64,000 bases of DNA from Mercenaria mercenaria (taxonomy: Eukaryota > Mollusca > Bivalvia > Venerida > Veneridae). The first letter of the stretch is position 1, and each line of letters starts with the position of its first letter. Of the stretch, positions 22,701 to 29,609 are shown one piece after another. The stretch spans positions 13,849,001-13,913,000 of the forward strand of contig NC_069375.1 of the NCBI RefSeq assembly GCF_021730395.1, read 5' to 3'. The translations under genes and the position numbers were made by a program. The notes below the pieces were generated by a model. It was not told the origin of the DNA. It was given only the letters and a program-made list of their open reading frames with translations, and did not search any database.

Positions 22701-25155
22701 TTAATCGCTAACGTATCATTCATGTAATCAATCATTACGTGGCACAACTCTGTGTTTGATCCATTTCCGGCATCTCAGAGACTTGTTCGGACTTTACGAC
22801 GGGGATTTTATCATTATTCACAGAAGAAACAGTTGCCGTCGGCGTGGTAACTGGTAATTTCAGTTTATTTTAATATCCGACTCGAGTACCGCTGATATCA
22901 TTCAAAATCAAGAAGGCCGAAGCTAACATCCAGATCTTTCTCGTATTCATTCATAATTATTGCAGTAATCACTACAGACAAACAGAAAATGACCTACATC
23001 AGCTGTTCTACATGTATAACTCATTTGAATAAAGCTACCATCGTCTTGGAAGATAGACGGGACAATCGTTTTAATTGGACACTGACTCGTAGACAGCGCG
23101 TGTGCCTGTAGGCGGAGCTTAAATTTTTAAACAAAAAATAATTTCAAACACTAAGTATAACGCCTTGGATCACACCCACTGCATAAAAAGGCTTTGTTTG
23201 TATGCTGCGCAATGTTTATGTGAAATTACGGTAAGATATAAGCTAAAGTAAAAAAGATGTGACAGAAAAAACAAAGGATGCCGTAAAACTTTAACCAAGA
23301 AAGCCAACGCTGAAGTCGGAGCAATTAGACTAGCACCCTTATTCTCCAAATAGTGAGCTAAAATACAAAGACAAAAATGAAACACAAAGTGTCCTGTCAA
23401 ACTGAGCGGAATAAATATATAATTTTCTCGTATGTTAGCGGAGATTCTATTTCTTGTCCAAGACAAGGACATCGTTGGTGAAATAGATCAATAAATATTG
23501 TTTGACTGTCGCAAGTAAAATACAACACAAACCTTATAATTATTAATTCAATGAGTACAGTGTATGACGCTAATAAGCCCAAACACTTAATCATTTCTTT
23601 ATTGAATAGGCGTACAGTGTTTTGGCGAATAGTGGAAGAGTTTTGTATCATTTTTTTTTTTTTTTGCAACTATGCGGCCAGAGCCTAATTCAGAAGAATG
23701 GATTAAACAATATTTCAATTATTCAGGATTTTAATGCATATTAAATTCTGTAGGTATAAACTCATGTGCATGGATTGATAATAAAACATTCAGAAGCAGT
23801 TCTGACACGAACTTCCTTCGCAATCCCAAAATAAAGGATATTTTTAGCCTGAATGCTTTGTCTTTTGCTTTGACCATCTGTGTTTTTGGTGAAAATACGT
23901 TTTAATTTCAAGCGTTAACGTCTATTTAACGACTGCGTGTTTCAGAAATTAAACTACTTGAACAGAAGTTGTTTAAACAAAATATATATATTATATATTA
24001 AACGATTGCATCAAAAACGTATAAAACTAGATACAAAAAAAAATCTCAAGTCATTTAGCTTTTGATTCGAGACAACTGATTTAAAAATAATTGAAAATGT
24101 TTGAAACTTATTACTAAATAATCAACTCAATTTGTTTCGAACATTAAATTATGTTTTTATCAGCGTCGCGTAGCCTTCATATCTTGTCTCCGCAGATCCG
24201 TAAAACACAATTTTAGTTTCAGCAAATCCCTTAACTTAAAGCATACGCCACTTATCTGGGGGAACTTTTACCGCTCATTTAATAATTCAATGTAACAGGA
24301 ATTCGCAATTGAACTACTACTTAAATTATTAATTGATATTTGCATCTATTCTCCTCTCCAGTTTTTTGCCAACGATCTCATTTCTTAAAAGCACTATTGC
24401 GGTATAGATAACAACTCGCAAGATTGCAGACAACATAGGCCTGTTTCCCTTTTGCAATCACTCTAGCCTCCTTTGCTTTTCTTCATAGACACGATATACG
24501 AAAAGAAAAACGTGATCTCTATACAAAGTTGCCTCGTCCTCATTAAAATTCGGTTGAAATGAAATAAACGAACATTTCTATTACTTCGACAAATTTATTG
24601 AACCCTTTAGACATTCTTTTCTCACAAAGAATTTGAAACGAAAAGACAAACTTCATCACACAGGCTTATACAATACTGTGCAACTAATAAGAAGCAATAT
24701 CGCATTTAATTAACTGCTACAAGCAATGTACATTTCCTAGTTTGACGTACTTTCTAGTTCCTATTATTCTGAAAACTAGAGCCTATTTTGTCCTTACTTA
24801 AACATTTCTGTATAAAATAAAGAAACAATTCATTAAATTCTGCAAAAATGGTTGTTTTTTTTTTCCTTTTTGTCTTTATTTTTAATTTTCGCTTGAACGT
24901 GGTTATTCCACATCCAGCGATGATTTACAATTAACATCAAGGTAATCCAATAAGACAACAACAATCTGTGATGTTTCCAATGTGAAGTTGTAAAAAATAA
25001 TTAATGCCTACGATTTTAATTATTCTTTTATATTCTTGATTGACCTTATGCTCGGAAGATGATAAAGTGAGAACAAACTTACCATTTGACTGGCATACTG
25101 TAACATTCAAAGAGAACAAGGTGCAAATAAATCCTAAAATCCACTTTAGGTTCAT
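1676..25155 (-). CDS. Secreted EGF plus ApeC (apextrin C-terminal-like) protein, nine exons
   Basis: Exons in coding order: 25083-25155, 19696-19800, 16475-16810, 14511-14615, 11894-11976, 11310-11448, 8524-8694, 2273-2328, 1676-1798. Every junction is phase-consistent (1,1,1,1,0,1,1,0) and the total is 1191 nt, giving 396 residues. Residues 1-24 are a signal peptide; about 25-60 an EGF module with six Cys; about 61-281 an ApeC-like region with repeated W-P...GC(P/N)...FC signatures (WPLGPYYLLMPKGGCP, FCFK, EWPNWEVEVF, DWDMPFLFIK, LEFCYYEP); about 282-396 an unassigned Cys-rich tail. ApeC proteins in invertebrates are linked to microbial recognition at the cell surface or outside it; that role here is inferred from family. 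The ApeC match rests on remembered patterns, not a search. Introns carry most of the repeats listed below. Confidence 0.75.
2050..2200. repeat. Hairpin inside the ApeC intron
   Basis: Arms of about 29 bases, 'ctctatttcaagatctgaga' onward at 2053-2082 and its inverse at 2167-2196, separated by about 85 bases. It lies in the intron between exons 8 and 9. A foldback remnant or transcript stem-loop; origin unknown. Confidence 0.5.
2273..2328 (-). CDS. ApeC gene exon 8
   Basis: A small exon encoding LPRVYIFDRSSCSGLGTM, ending in phase 0 at a strong donor (ATG|GTAAGT). The acceptor at 2329 (caaaag|) is the only nearby one giving the phase 1 entry required by exon 7; pyrimidine support is weak, so the 5' edge is less certain than the 3' edge. 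Confidence 0.5.
2340..4420. other. Intron sequence without recognised features
   Basis: AT-rich intron 7 of the ApeC gene. I see only a short (TATT)n run at 3530-3560 and no coding or RNA signal. Confidence 0.5.
4440..5700 (+). repeat. Degenerate tandem array, 'ggtcaaggtcac' family
   Basis: About seven diverged units of roughly 150-180 bases, each carrying 'tcctgtccggtccataactc', 'gatgagacaacgtgtcatgc' and 'ctcaaaggtcaaggtcac'. The array begins with the near-palindrome 'gtcccctactggttgaaaac...cggggac' and 'ctgtctgtccgtccg'. This form is widespread in bivalve genomes (recollection). Open frames over it on both strands are chance. Confidence 0.75.
6170..6295 (+). repeat. SINE 3' tail fragment
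   Basis: 'gggcacctaggtttccag' through 'gtgtaacgttaaacaaaac'. Ends like the SINE at 27350-27630, with the 'gttaaacaa' tail. No tRNA head is visible. Confidence 0.45.
6300..8500. other. Intron sequence without recognised features
   Basis: AT-rich intron with simple TTG/T runs near 7140-7180. The 91-codon frame at 7041-7316 is composed largely of these runs and is not supported as a gene. Confidence 0.45.
8524..8694 (-). CDS. ApeC gene exon 7: cysteine-rich tail
   Basis: 171 bp, phase 1-1, clean sites at both ends (tttattttcag| and G|GTAAGT). Encodes TIGDPDICFYCDISTYDRK, LFLHMIDLVCPVKPIYD and TNKISCDIDCNRMLPINVKC. Seven Cys, presumably in disulfides. An internal GTAAGT is not used, because the candidate intron would be only about 24 bases. 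No family recognised. Confidence 0.6.
9262..9400 (+). repeat. Dispersed repeat with 'aaccgagtct' hairpin
   Basis: 'gccggtgctggggg', then 'cagactaaatcaaaccgagt' (a small stem-loop), then 'tatgcttccaagggatcttt'. Related copies or pieces: 9085-9130, 12580-12650, 39615-39710, 42690-42800. Confidence 0.55.
9492..9731 (+). mobile_element. tRNA-headed SINE
   Basis: Head 'gtccgcttagctttg', B-box-like 'gtaagtccgatcctcgg', body 'gaaatcattcattctccacc' and 'ggcagttacttg', tail 'aaacaaacagaacaaac'. Same family as the copies at 10026 and 28106. It is a retroposed SINE, not a functional tRNA gene. Confidence 0.8.
10026..10277 (-). mobile_element. tRNA-headed SINE, minus orientation
   Basis: Reads on the minus strand with the same head, 'atttgataaaaaacatcgtg'-type body and 'gtaccggtacagaatccagg'-type segment as the copy at 28106. 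Nearly full length; both copies sit within one intron of the ApeC gene. Confidence 0.75.
10955..11095 (+). repeat. Dispersed repeat 'tgccactgaccgttccaagg'
   Basis: 'caccataaaccggcttaagc' and 'gtgtttttgccactgaccgt' through 'tttgtttgttcgttttg'. Related copies at 14960-15070 and 40800-40910 show it is an interspersed family, likely a SINE or MITE; type not recognised. Confidence 0.6.
11102..11170. repeat. Alternating purine-pyrimidine tract
   Basis: About 65 bases of GT, GC and GTGC alternation, including CGCGCGCG. Such tracts can adopt Z-DNA. It lies in the intron about 150 bases downstream of ApeC exon 6. Confidence 0.8.
11310..11448 (-). CDS. ApeC gene exon 6: end of the ApeC segment
   Basis: Phase 0 in, phase 1 out (CCTG|GTAATT). 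Encodes QPFSGCNNTGLQNYFSVYEE, RYPVDVSGLFTNHSYS and LPLEFCYYEPG. The closing FCYYE resembles the final cysteine motif of ApeC domains. Open reading past the donor runs into the GT/CA-rich stretch at 11100-11170 and is not coding. Confidence 0.65.
11894..11976 (-). CDS. ApeC gene exon 5
   Basis: 83 bp, enters in phase 1, leaves in phase 0 at AAAG|GTAAGT. Encodes VSFSLCKRIVDDKPVMLDWD then MPFLFIK. This continues with exon 6 into a third W-x-P...GC motif. A diverged copy with the same length and splice sites lies at 36194-36276. Confidence 0.65.
12655..13020 (+). repeat. Minisatellite, about 53-bp unit
   Basis: About seven units built of 'ttccttccagtggatctttt', 'ccttgatttaatttacatgg' and 'tatacattcag'. 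Several central units are nearly identical, so expansion looks recent. The unit resembles the 'cttccaagggatctttt' end of the dispersed repeat starting at 12580. Confidence 0.85.
13845..14145 (+). repeat. Degenerate minisatellite made from exon 4 and its donor
   Basis: Four to five units of about 65 bases with 'ctacctggttgcaggcggat' and 'gttttaccaac'. Each aligns with 14480-14535, i.e. the 3' end of ApeC exon 4 plus its splice donor(s). It lies just downstream of that exon in transcript order. Confidence 0.6.
14511..14615 (-). CDS. ApeC gene exon 4
   Basis: Phase 1-1, preceded by a strong pyrimidine tract and acceptor (tttttttgtaatttcag|). Encodes FEKDTFVSLFPPLLNWNADG and YIPQFHIHQRTSET. Joined to exon 3 it continues GCPPEF, as expected after the second W-P...GCP motif of an ApeC domain. 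A second in-phase position donor (CAG|GTAGGA at 14492) lies 18 bases downstream and would add six residues. Confidence 0.65.
14960..15070 (+). repeat. Dispersed repeat 'tgccactgaccgttccaagg', diverged copy
   Basis: 'cacaccataagttggtacaa' and 'gttgtcactgaccgtttcta' match the copy at 10955-11095. Confidence 0.5.
15335..15850 (+). mobile_element. Mariner-type transposon remnant
   Basis: Begins 'acgagggctgtttaaaaata', like mariner-type terminal repeats, and further in encodes a short TLSTLSEVLGISAHTF stretch resembling the helix-turn-helix near the start of mariner transposases. No full transposase frame and no matching right end found; a 5' fragment. Confidence 0.45.
16365..16370 (-). terminator. 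Possible intronic polyadenylation signal in the ApeC gene
   Basis: AATAAA on the minus strand, about 100 bases after the in-frame TAA just beyond exon 3. It would support a short isoform ending in GCPPGK. No transcript evidence; A/T-rich sequence yields such hexamers by chance. Confidence 0.3.
16475..16810 (-). CDS. ApeC gene exon 3: first ApeC segment
   Basis: 336 bp, phase 1-1, acceptor tttccttcag|, donor CCGG|GTAAAT. Encodes WPLGPYYLLMPKGGCPE, a GW.IGYINF stretch, INFCFKSDD, then EWPNWEVEVF and GCPP. This is the W-P-x-G-x-Y...GCP...FC layout of ApeC domains. If the donor is not used, reading continues only to GK and a TAA at 16467-16469, with an AATAAA about 100 bases further, so a short isoform is possible. 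Confidence 0.75.
17790..18010. mobile_element. Foldback (palindromic) MITE-like element
   Basis: Long imperfect inverted repeat centred near 17910: 'gatgcgtaataatttaaatc' is mirrored by 'gatttaaattattcgcatc' around a short 'acgagtgcgtaggacg' core. Outer arms 'gaaataatagatatgtt' and 'aacatatttattatttcgat' also pair. The end 'ttatttcgattct' matches the element at 51961. Similar 'gacgtc'-rich sequence follows to about 18320. Confidence 0.65.
19060..19690 (-). repeat. Minisatellite made from the EGF exon end and its donor
   Basis: About eleven units of 55-60 bases, minus-strand form 'gggcctttattgtaactatg' then 'ataagagatatatctctgga'. The unit aligns with the last ~25 bases of ApeC exon 2 plus its donor and first intron bases (CGGGCCTTAAATGTGAATAC|G GTAAGC). 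Some units keep a usable-looking GTAAG (near 19611 and 19650); most do not. Confidence 0.75.
19696..19800 (-). CDS. ApeC gene exon 2: EGF module
   Basis: A symmetrical phase 1-1 exon, the usual form of a shuffled EGF module. It encodes ECLHGGTLTAEDGICQCV followed by CPSGFSGLKCEY; with the leading CFGLE it shows six Cys in EGF order. Acceptor ...ggtaacag| and donor G|GTAAGC. The 3' end of this exon is the seed of the adjacent minisatellite at 19060-19690. Confidence 0.8.
20099..21614. mobile_element. DNA transposon with 21-bp terminal inverted repeats
   Basis: A perfect 21-base inverted pair (TTAAGGAGGTAGGTTACCTT plus one base) bounds 1.5 kb at 20099-20119 and 21594-21614. If TTAA is the target duplication, the element starts GGAGGTAGG, so a TTAA-targeting superfamily is possible but unproven. 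No transposase frame is visible; non-autonomous. It lies in intron 1 of the ApeC gene. Confidence 0.7.
22391..23617. mobile_element. Candidate element bounded by 16-bp inverted repeats
   Basis: 'ctgtacgcctattcaa' at 22391-22406 is exactly inverted at 23602-23617, with weaker similarity beyond. It encloses a short plus-strand exon-like sequence (22491-22549). No transposase seen. Could be a non-autonomous element or coincidence. Confidence 0.4.
22491..22549 (+). CDS. Exon-like sequence starting MDKFRCYYCSF
   Basis: Follows a good acceptor (tttcgttttcag|) and encodes MDKFRCYYCSFNSTCRI, then a donor-like G|GTTAGT. CxxC after a short basic start resembles the opening of zinc-finger proteins common around repeats in bivalve genomes (recollection). 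No downstream exon was identified; it may be a fragment carried by an element. Confidence 0.3.
25083..25155 (-). CDS. ApeC gene exon 1: signal peptide
   Basis: Encodes MNLKWILGFICTLFSLNV and a few more residues, a typical secretory signal: Lys near the start, a hydrophobic core, then small or polar residues before VCQSN. It ends in phase 1 at a strong donor (G|GTAAGT). The ATG at 25153-25155 is the first in frame after the TATA box. A longer reading upstream would need a TTG start. Confidence 0.75.
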
Positions 25156-25211
25156 AATTTCAAACGCCAAGATTGCATGCTATTAGCACTAAAGAGTCTT
25201 TTCATTAAGTG

Positions 25212-25219
25212 CTTTTATA
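25212..25219 (-). promoter_or_regulatory. TATA box of the ApeC gene
   Basis: TATAAAAG on the minus strand, about 57 bases upstream of the ATG. That would place transcription start near 25185 with a 5' leader of about 30 bases. Based only on motif and position. Confidence 0.5.
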
Positions 25220-25259
25220 TGCTACTTTTCTGAACAGCTAAAAGCTAACGAAGATATTT

Positions 25260-27340
25260 ATTGAACAAACTTTAGTCTGCAGTTATTGGTTATTTTGAGA
25301 AGGCTTAACAATAATGCAGATTGACGCCGCCGCAGATAGGCGGTGGATGTTGTAATATTGTAAATATTTCTCACATGGAATGCAGTTACAAATCTGATAG
25401 AATTCTACCCTTTCGAAATATCAGAAGCGTGTAAATATGTAATATAATTTCAAAAAAGGTGTTATAGAGTTTTCGCATAAAAGAAAGTTTTCGTAATGGT
25501 AGGCGGCTGAAAAGGGGGGAAAAGAATATTTGATTGTTTCAATGTACGATCGTAGTATATTTTACTGAGTGAACAAGATAATTATATAATATTTTTACGA
25601 GGTGCGTTCGTATGGAGTTCATGAGTATATATATTTCGATCTTACATGTACAACAAAGTTTCTTTTAATTTTATAAGGTTAAACTGTTTTTACCCAAATA
25701 TACCCATTTCATCCGTGCAACAAGCATAATGTCGTCATGTCTCAATATCAAATGTTGACAAGTTGTCAAATAGTTCCAGGAAGTTTTCGAATTTCTTTAA
25801 CATTTCCGTACGCTGGATGATGTATAAATATTTTCCTGTAGGTACATGTACTTAGATACTTGTAGACATTTACTAGAGTATATTTTGCAATGATTACTTG
25901 TTGTTAGTGGATTTTACAATTTATATGCTTAACATTCAAGTGTAGTTCCGTACCTGTGAAAGATAAAAAAATATTTTCAGTGAACACGTTGAAACAGTGA
26001 AATATAAATGTTGATTATATATCAGTGATTCAGTTGTTTGTATACTGGCGCATTGTCACGACAGCTTAGTAAATAATTTACTTTTCTCGCTAAGATAGTC
26101 CTTGTATCATTTTTTGCTACATTTTTTTAAATTGTTGGTAGACATATCCAAATTTATGCTGACACTGTAAAATATTGAACACTGTGTTAGATATCGAGTA
26201 GGCCTACTGTGAACATAACAGATAGGCGACAAAAGATTTATTTTTGAATTCAAGAACACCAATTACACAATACCTTGCCAAAATTTACTTCAAATGTATC
26301 TTAACATGCATATCATTAAAAAACTGCGATGTCTTTGGTGCCTTTTTCTTTTAAAATATTAGCTTTTAGTTTTCGAAAACACTAAGTACGGAATAGGCTA
26401 CTACATAGTGCTCAACGTGACTACCGCATGCCTCCTTTGTTTTGATTGGGTTAGTATTGAGCGTATCAACCTGAAAAGCACACGAGCACAGGTTGCTAAC
26501 CAATTACTAACCTAACGACTAGGTTAGCATTTGAATACATACCTGCGCTCAAGCTTTGCAAGCGACGTACACATAACACGAGTATACAATCTGACTAAAG
26601 GTCTCGATTTTCCTAAAAGTTAGATCTGAAGACAACCTATTCAAATTAATCTGTCTGTATAATCGGATTTCCAGTATTACTATTTCTATTTCCACCTATC
26701 CTATCTATTTTTATTTAAACCAATCAGACGGCTCGTTTCAACAAGTTTTTGGTGAAAAGGGATGGGCTCAGATTTTGGCCTAAATAATTTTTCTTTGGTC
26801 ATATTATGAACATAACAGCATGAGATTTTTTTACTAAACTATCTTTTACAATAAATGAAATCAAGAAAAAACCCGAGCCGCTGCGGCAATAATTTCCTGC
26901 GCACTTGACCAATACACCACAGAGGAATACGTTAAATAGGAAAAACAACTAAATCACGTGTGTTTATATAAGCTTAAGTATTAGAATTATAAACAACATA
27001 TCAAAAACTGGAATCACAGGTTAAATGTAGATTTTTTAAACTTCTACGCTCACTCTCAAAATGTTGAAAGCAAGGTTTTGATTGGTGAACAAGTGTCTAA
27101 ATAGCCTGTCCTCAGATCCAATATGCGTAACATTAATTAGAGATGACTTTAATCAGGGTGCACGCGTAAACAAAATCAAAATTGTTTCTTCCAAACAATA
27201 ATGTAGAAAACTACGCGAATGATGTACCTGTTTAATATTAAAAGGATATGAATACAGAGGCATTTAGTGTTGGAACTAAAATATAATTGTAGTTCTAGCA
27301 TATGTACAACATTTGTTTGAAATGTTCGTTTTATCATTTA
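25260..27340. other. Intergenic, no feature recognised
   Basis: AT-rich sequence upstream of the ApeC gene. I see no exon, RNA gene or clear repeat beyond a small palindrome around 26490-26530 ('ctaacctaacgactaggtta'). Confidence 0.45.
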
Positions 27341-27349
27341 AAAACACCT

Positions 27350-27630
27350 GCTTATGGGCATAAGCTCATCTTGAGCGGGCACCTGGGTAGAACCGCCGAC
27401 TTTCTATAAGTCAACTGGACGGCTTCTGAGAACTCTTTGAAAGGTTTCGTACCCACAGAGATTATGGGCAAGAGATACGAAGCAAGCGGTCATTGTAAAC
27501 TTCTTAAGTCCAAGTCAATACTGGTGCGGAATCCTAAAAAAGTACTGGTTAGGTTAACTGACCTCCATTTTGTTATTAAAATAATGTGGAAAAACGGCTA
27601 AAACTATGTTAAACAACAACAACAACAAAG
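27350..27630 (+). mobile_element. SINE with CAA-repeat tail
   Basis: 'gggcacctgggtagaaccgc' and a 'ttctgagaactctttgaaag' body, then 'ggtgcggaatcc' and 'ggttaggttaactgacc' as in the other SINEs, ending 'gttaaacaacaacaacaa'. A variant sharing its 3' half with the tRNA-headed family. Confidence 0.6.
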
Positions 27631-28105
27631 TAATTAAACAGATATTAAGTTAAGCTCCGTTTATTTATAAAACTGTTAAAAATGCATATATGTACTAGTT
27701 TTTAATGCTTGTAAATTTAAATAATATAACATAGCTAAATTATTAAGCGAAGTTAAGCAAGAAACGAAGCTCTCTATTGCGATAGAAACGCGGTAAACAT
27801 TTCATGTAAACATACTAAAAAGTTTTAATTTATCTCATATTGATATTTTTAGCAAATTTGCCAGGCTTTGACATGTGTTTTAAATACTTTGGTACTACAT
27901 TGTACATCTTAATTAAGGCATCCTCCCAGATGCTAAATATAGAGAAATTGTGTTTATTTTTATTTGTTTAAGCTACTGAGCAACATACATGTAATTCCGC
28001 TTCGAAGATACTCCTTAGTTTTTTAAGCAGACAGTAACTTACGGGAACTGTTACGATAACGCTTGGTTTGTTTCGGTTTGGTGCCATTATTCAACAGTAT
28101 TTCAG

Positions 28106-28388
28106 CCCGCCCGCTTAGCTCAATGAGGGTGGTGTGGGGGGGGGGGGGGGGTGGGCGCAGATCTACGGATCTCGGGATCGTGAGTTCGAGCCCTGGACGG
28201 GGCGTATCTTCTCCGTGACGATTTGATAAAACACATTGCGTTTGAAATCATTCGGCCTCAACCTCTGATTCATGTAGGGAAGCTGGCAGTTACTGTACAG
28301 ACCAGGTTTATACTTTTACAGAATCCAGGAACACTGGCTAGGTTAACTGCCTGCAGTTACATAACTGAAATACTGTTGAAAACGGCGC
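28106..28388 (+). mobile_element. tRNA-headed SINE with an internal poly-G run
   Basis: Head 'gcccgcttagctcaatgag', B box 'cgtgagttcgagccctgg', body 'gtgacgatttgataaaacac' and 'gaatccaggaacactggc'. A run of 18 G near 28137-28151 interrupts the head. It is joined tail to tail with the next SINE. Confidence 0.85.
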
Positions 28389-28640
28389 AAATTAACAGTA
28401 TTTCAGTTTTTCTGTTATGTTACGGCGGGCAGTTAACCTGACTAGTGTTCCGGGATTCTTTACCAATATCGGCCCGTTTCTTTGAAAGTAACTGCCAACT
28501 TCCTCACTGGAATGAAGTGTGGAGGAGAAAATATTTCAGATACAGTGTCTTTTATCAATCGTCACGGAGAACATACACCTGAGGATTGAACTCACGACTC
28601 ATCTACGCTCTACCTTACTGAGCTAAGCGGACAGGCTTTT
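28389..28640 (-). mobile_element. tRNA-headed SINE, tail-to-tail partner
   Basis: Inverted copy of the same family, beginning 'aacagtatttcagtttttct' and ending with the inverted head 'ctgagctaagcggacagg'. Together with the previous copy it forms an inverted pair of about 530 bp. Confidence 0.8.
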
Positions 28641-28764
28641 AATGGTCAGTTACCTTTATACATGCTTATAGATTCTGCACCATTGTCCGCGTGCAACTGA
28701 CACTTTCTCCACATGATAGATACTAGAACGAACAATGTCAAGCACACCTTTTTTGTTAAATAGT

Positions 28765-28860
28765 CAAAGAGAACACACGTCAAGCTCGGGGTAACGGACT
28801 TACGACATATTTTTCAAAGTCTTATGGTTAGCTTACTGAGCTAAATAGGTAGACAGGCTG
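28765..28860 (-). mobile_element. SINE head fragment
   Basis: 'gagaacacacgtcaagctcg' to 'ctgagctaaataggtagaca' resembles the inverted tRNA head of the neighbouring SINEs. Only the 5' part is present. Confidence 0.4.
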
Positions 28861-29549
28861 TTAAGTAAGAGGTAGAGAATGCTCTGCATTCATATAGTTT
28901 TTATTACATGTTTGTGTAGATTTGCATTATTAATGAATTCTACTTTGTCAGGATGTAGTAATTTATCAATCTGATTGGTGTGAATGAATAATATTCATAC
29001 CTTTTTTTACTTCCGCTTGTGACAACCTTCGGCTGCTGTTCGATATGCATGTGTAAAGTGCACGGTCATGCAGAAAATCAGATACCGAGCCTCAGTGTCG
29101 GTATGCACCGATATAGTAACCTGACTAATTTTTGTAACTTTGCCCGATGAAGATATCTTTGTTGTGATTTAAATAATTTGCAATGCATACTTTTCACACT
29201 TCCTCCTGATACTCTAAGTATCAGTCGGTGCTGGTTGCTCTCCTTTGCGGCCACGCTCATTTCATCAAACATTCTTGTAGTCCGTACTGTTGAATTTGCC
29301 AAATGGCGACTATTGCCATCTATAGAGAGCAGTCTGGTTATAATACTTGTAGCTGATTTGACTACCATCAGGAAAGAAGCCGGCTATTTTGTCATTTCTT
29401 TTAATAGAAATGCTTCCTCATTGGATTAAACAATCAAACAAATAGTCATACTCCCAAAACCAGCTATCGTCCAGCATAGAAAAGAACTCAGTAGAACTTT
29501 GAACAAAACTAAAGTCAGGTCCACATTCCAAAAAAGAAGCCAATGTCCA

Positions 29550-29605
29550 ATAATGAGGCAGTTAACCTAGTCAGTGTTCCTGGATTCTGTATATCTACTG
29601 CGAAA
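29550..29605 (-). mobile_element. SINE tail fragment
   Basis: 'gcagttaacctagtcagtgt' and 'cctggattctgta' are the inverted 3' half of the SINE family. Confidence 0.45.
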
Positions 29606-29609
29606 TCTT

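Noticed and set aside
9492-28640. tRNA genes
   Set aside because: The tRNA-like A and B boxes are followed by the shared SINE body and A-rich tails, and the heads do not fold as full cloverleaves.
29078-29429. Overlapping open frames on both strands
   Set aside because: No recognised family on either strand, no splice sites, and SINE debris on both sides.
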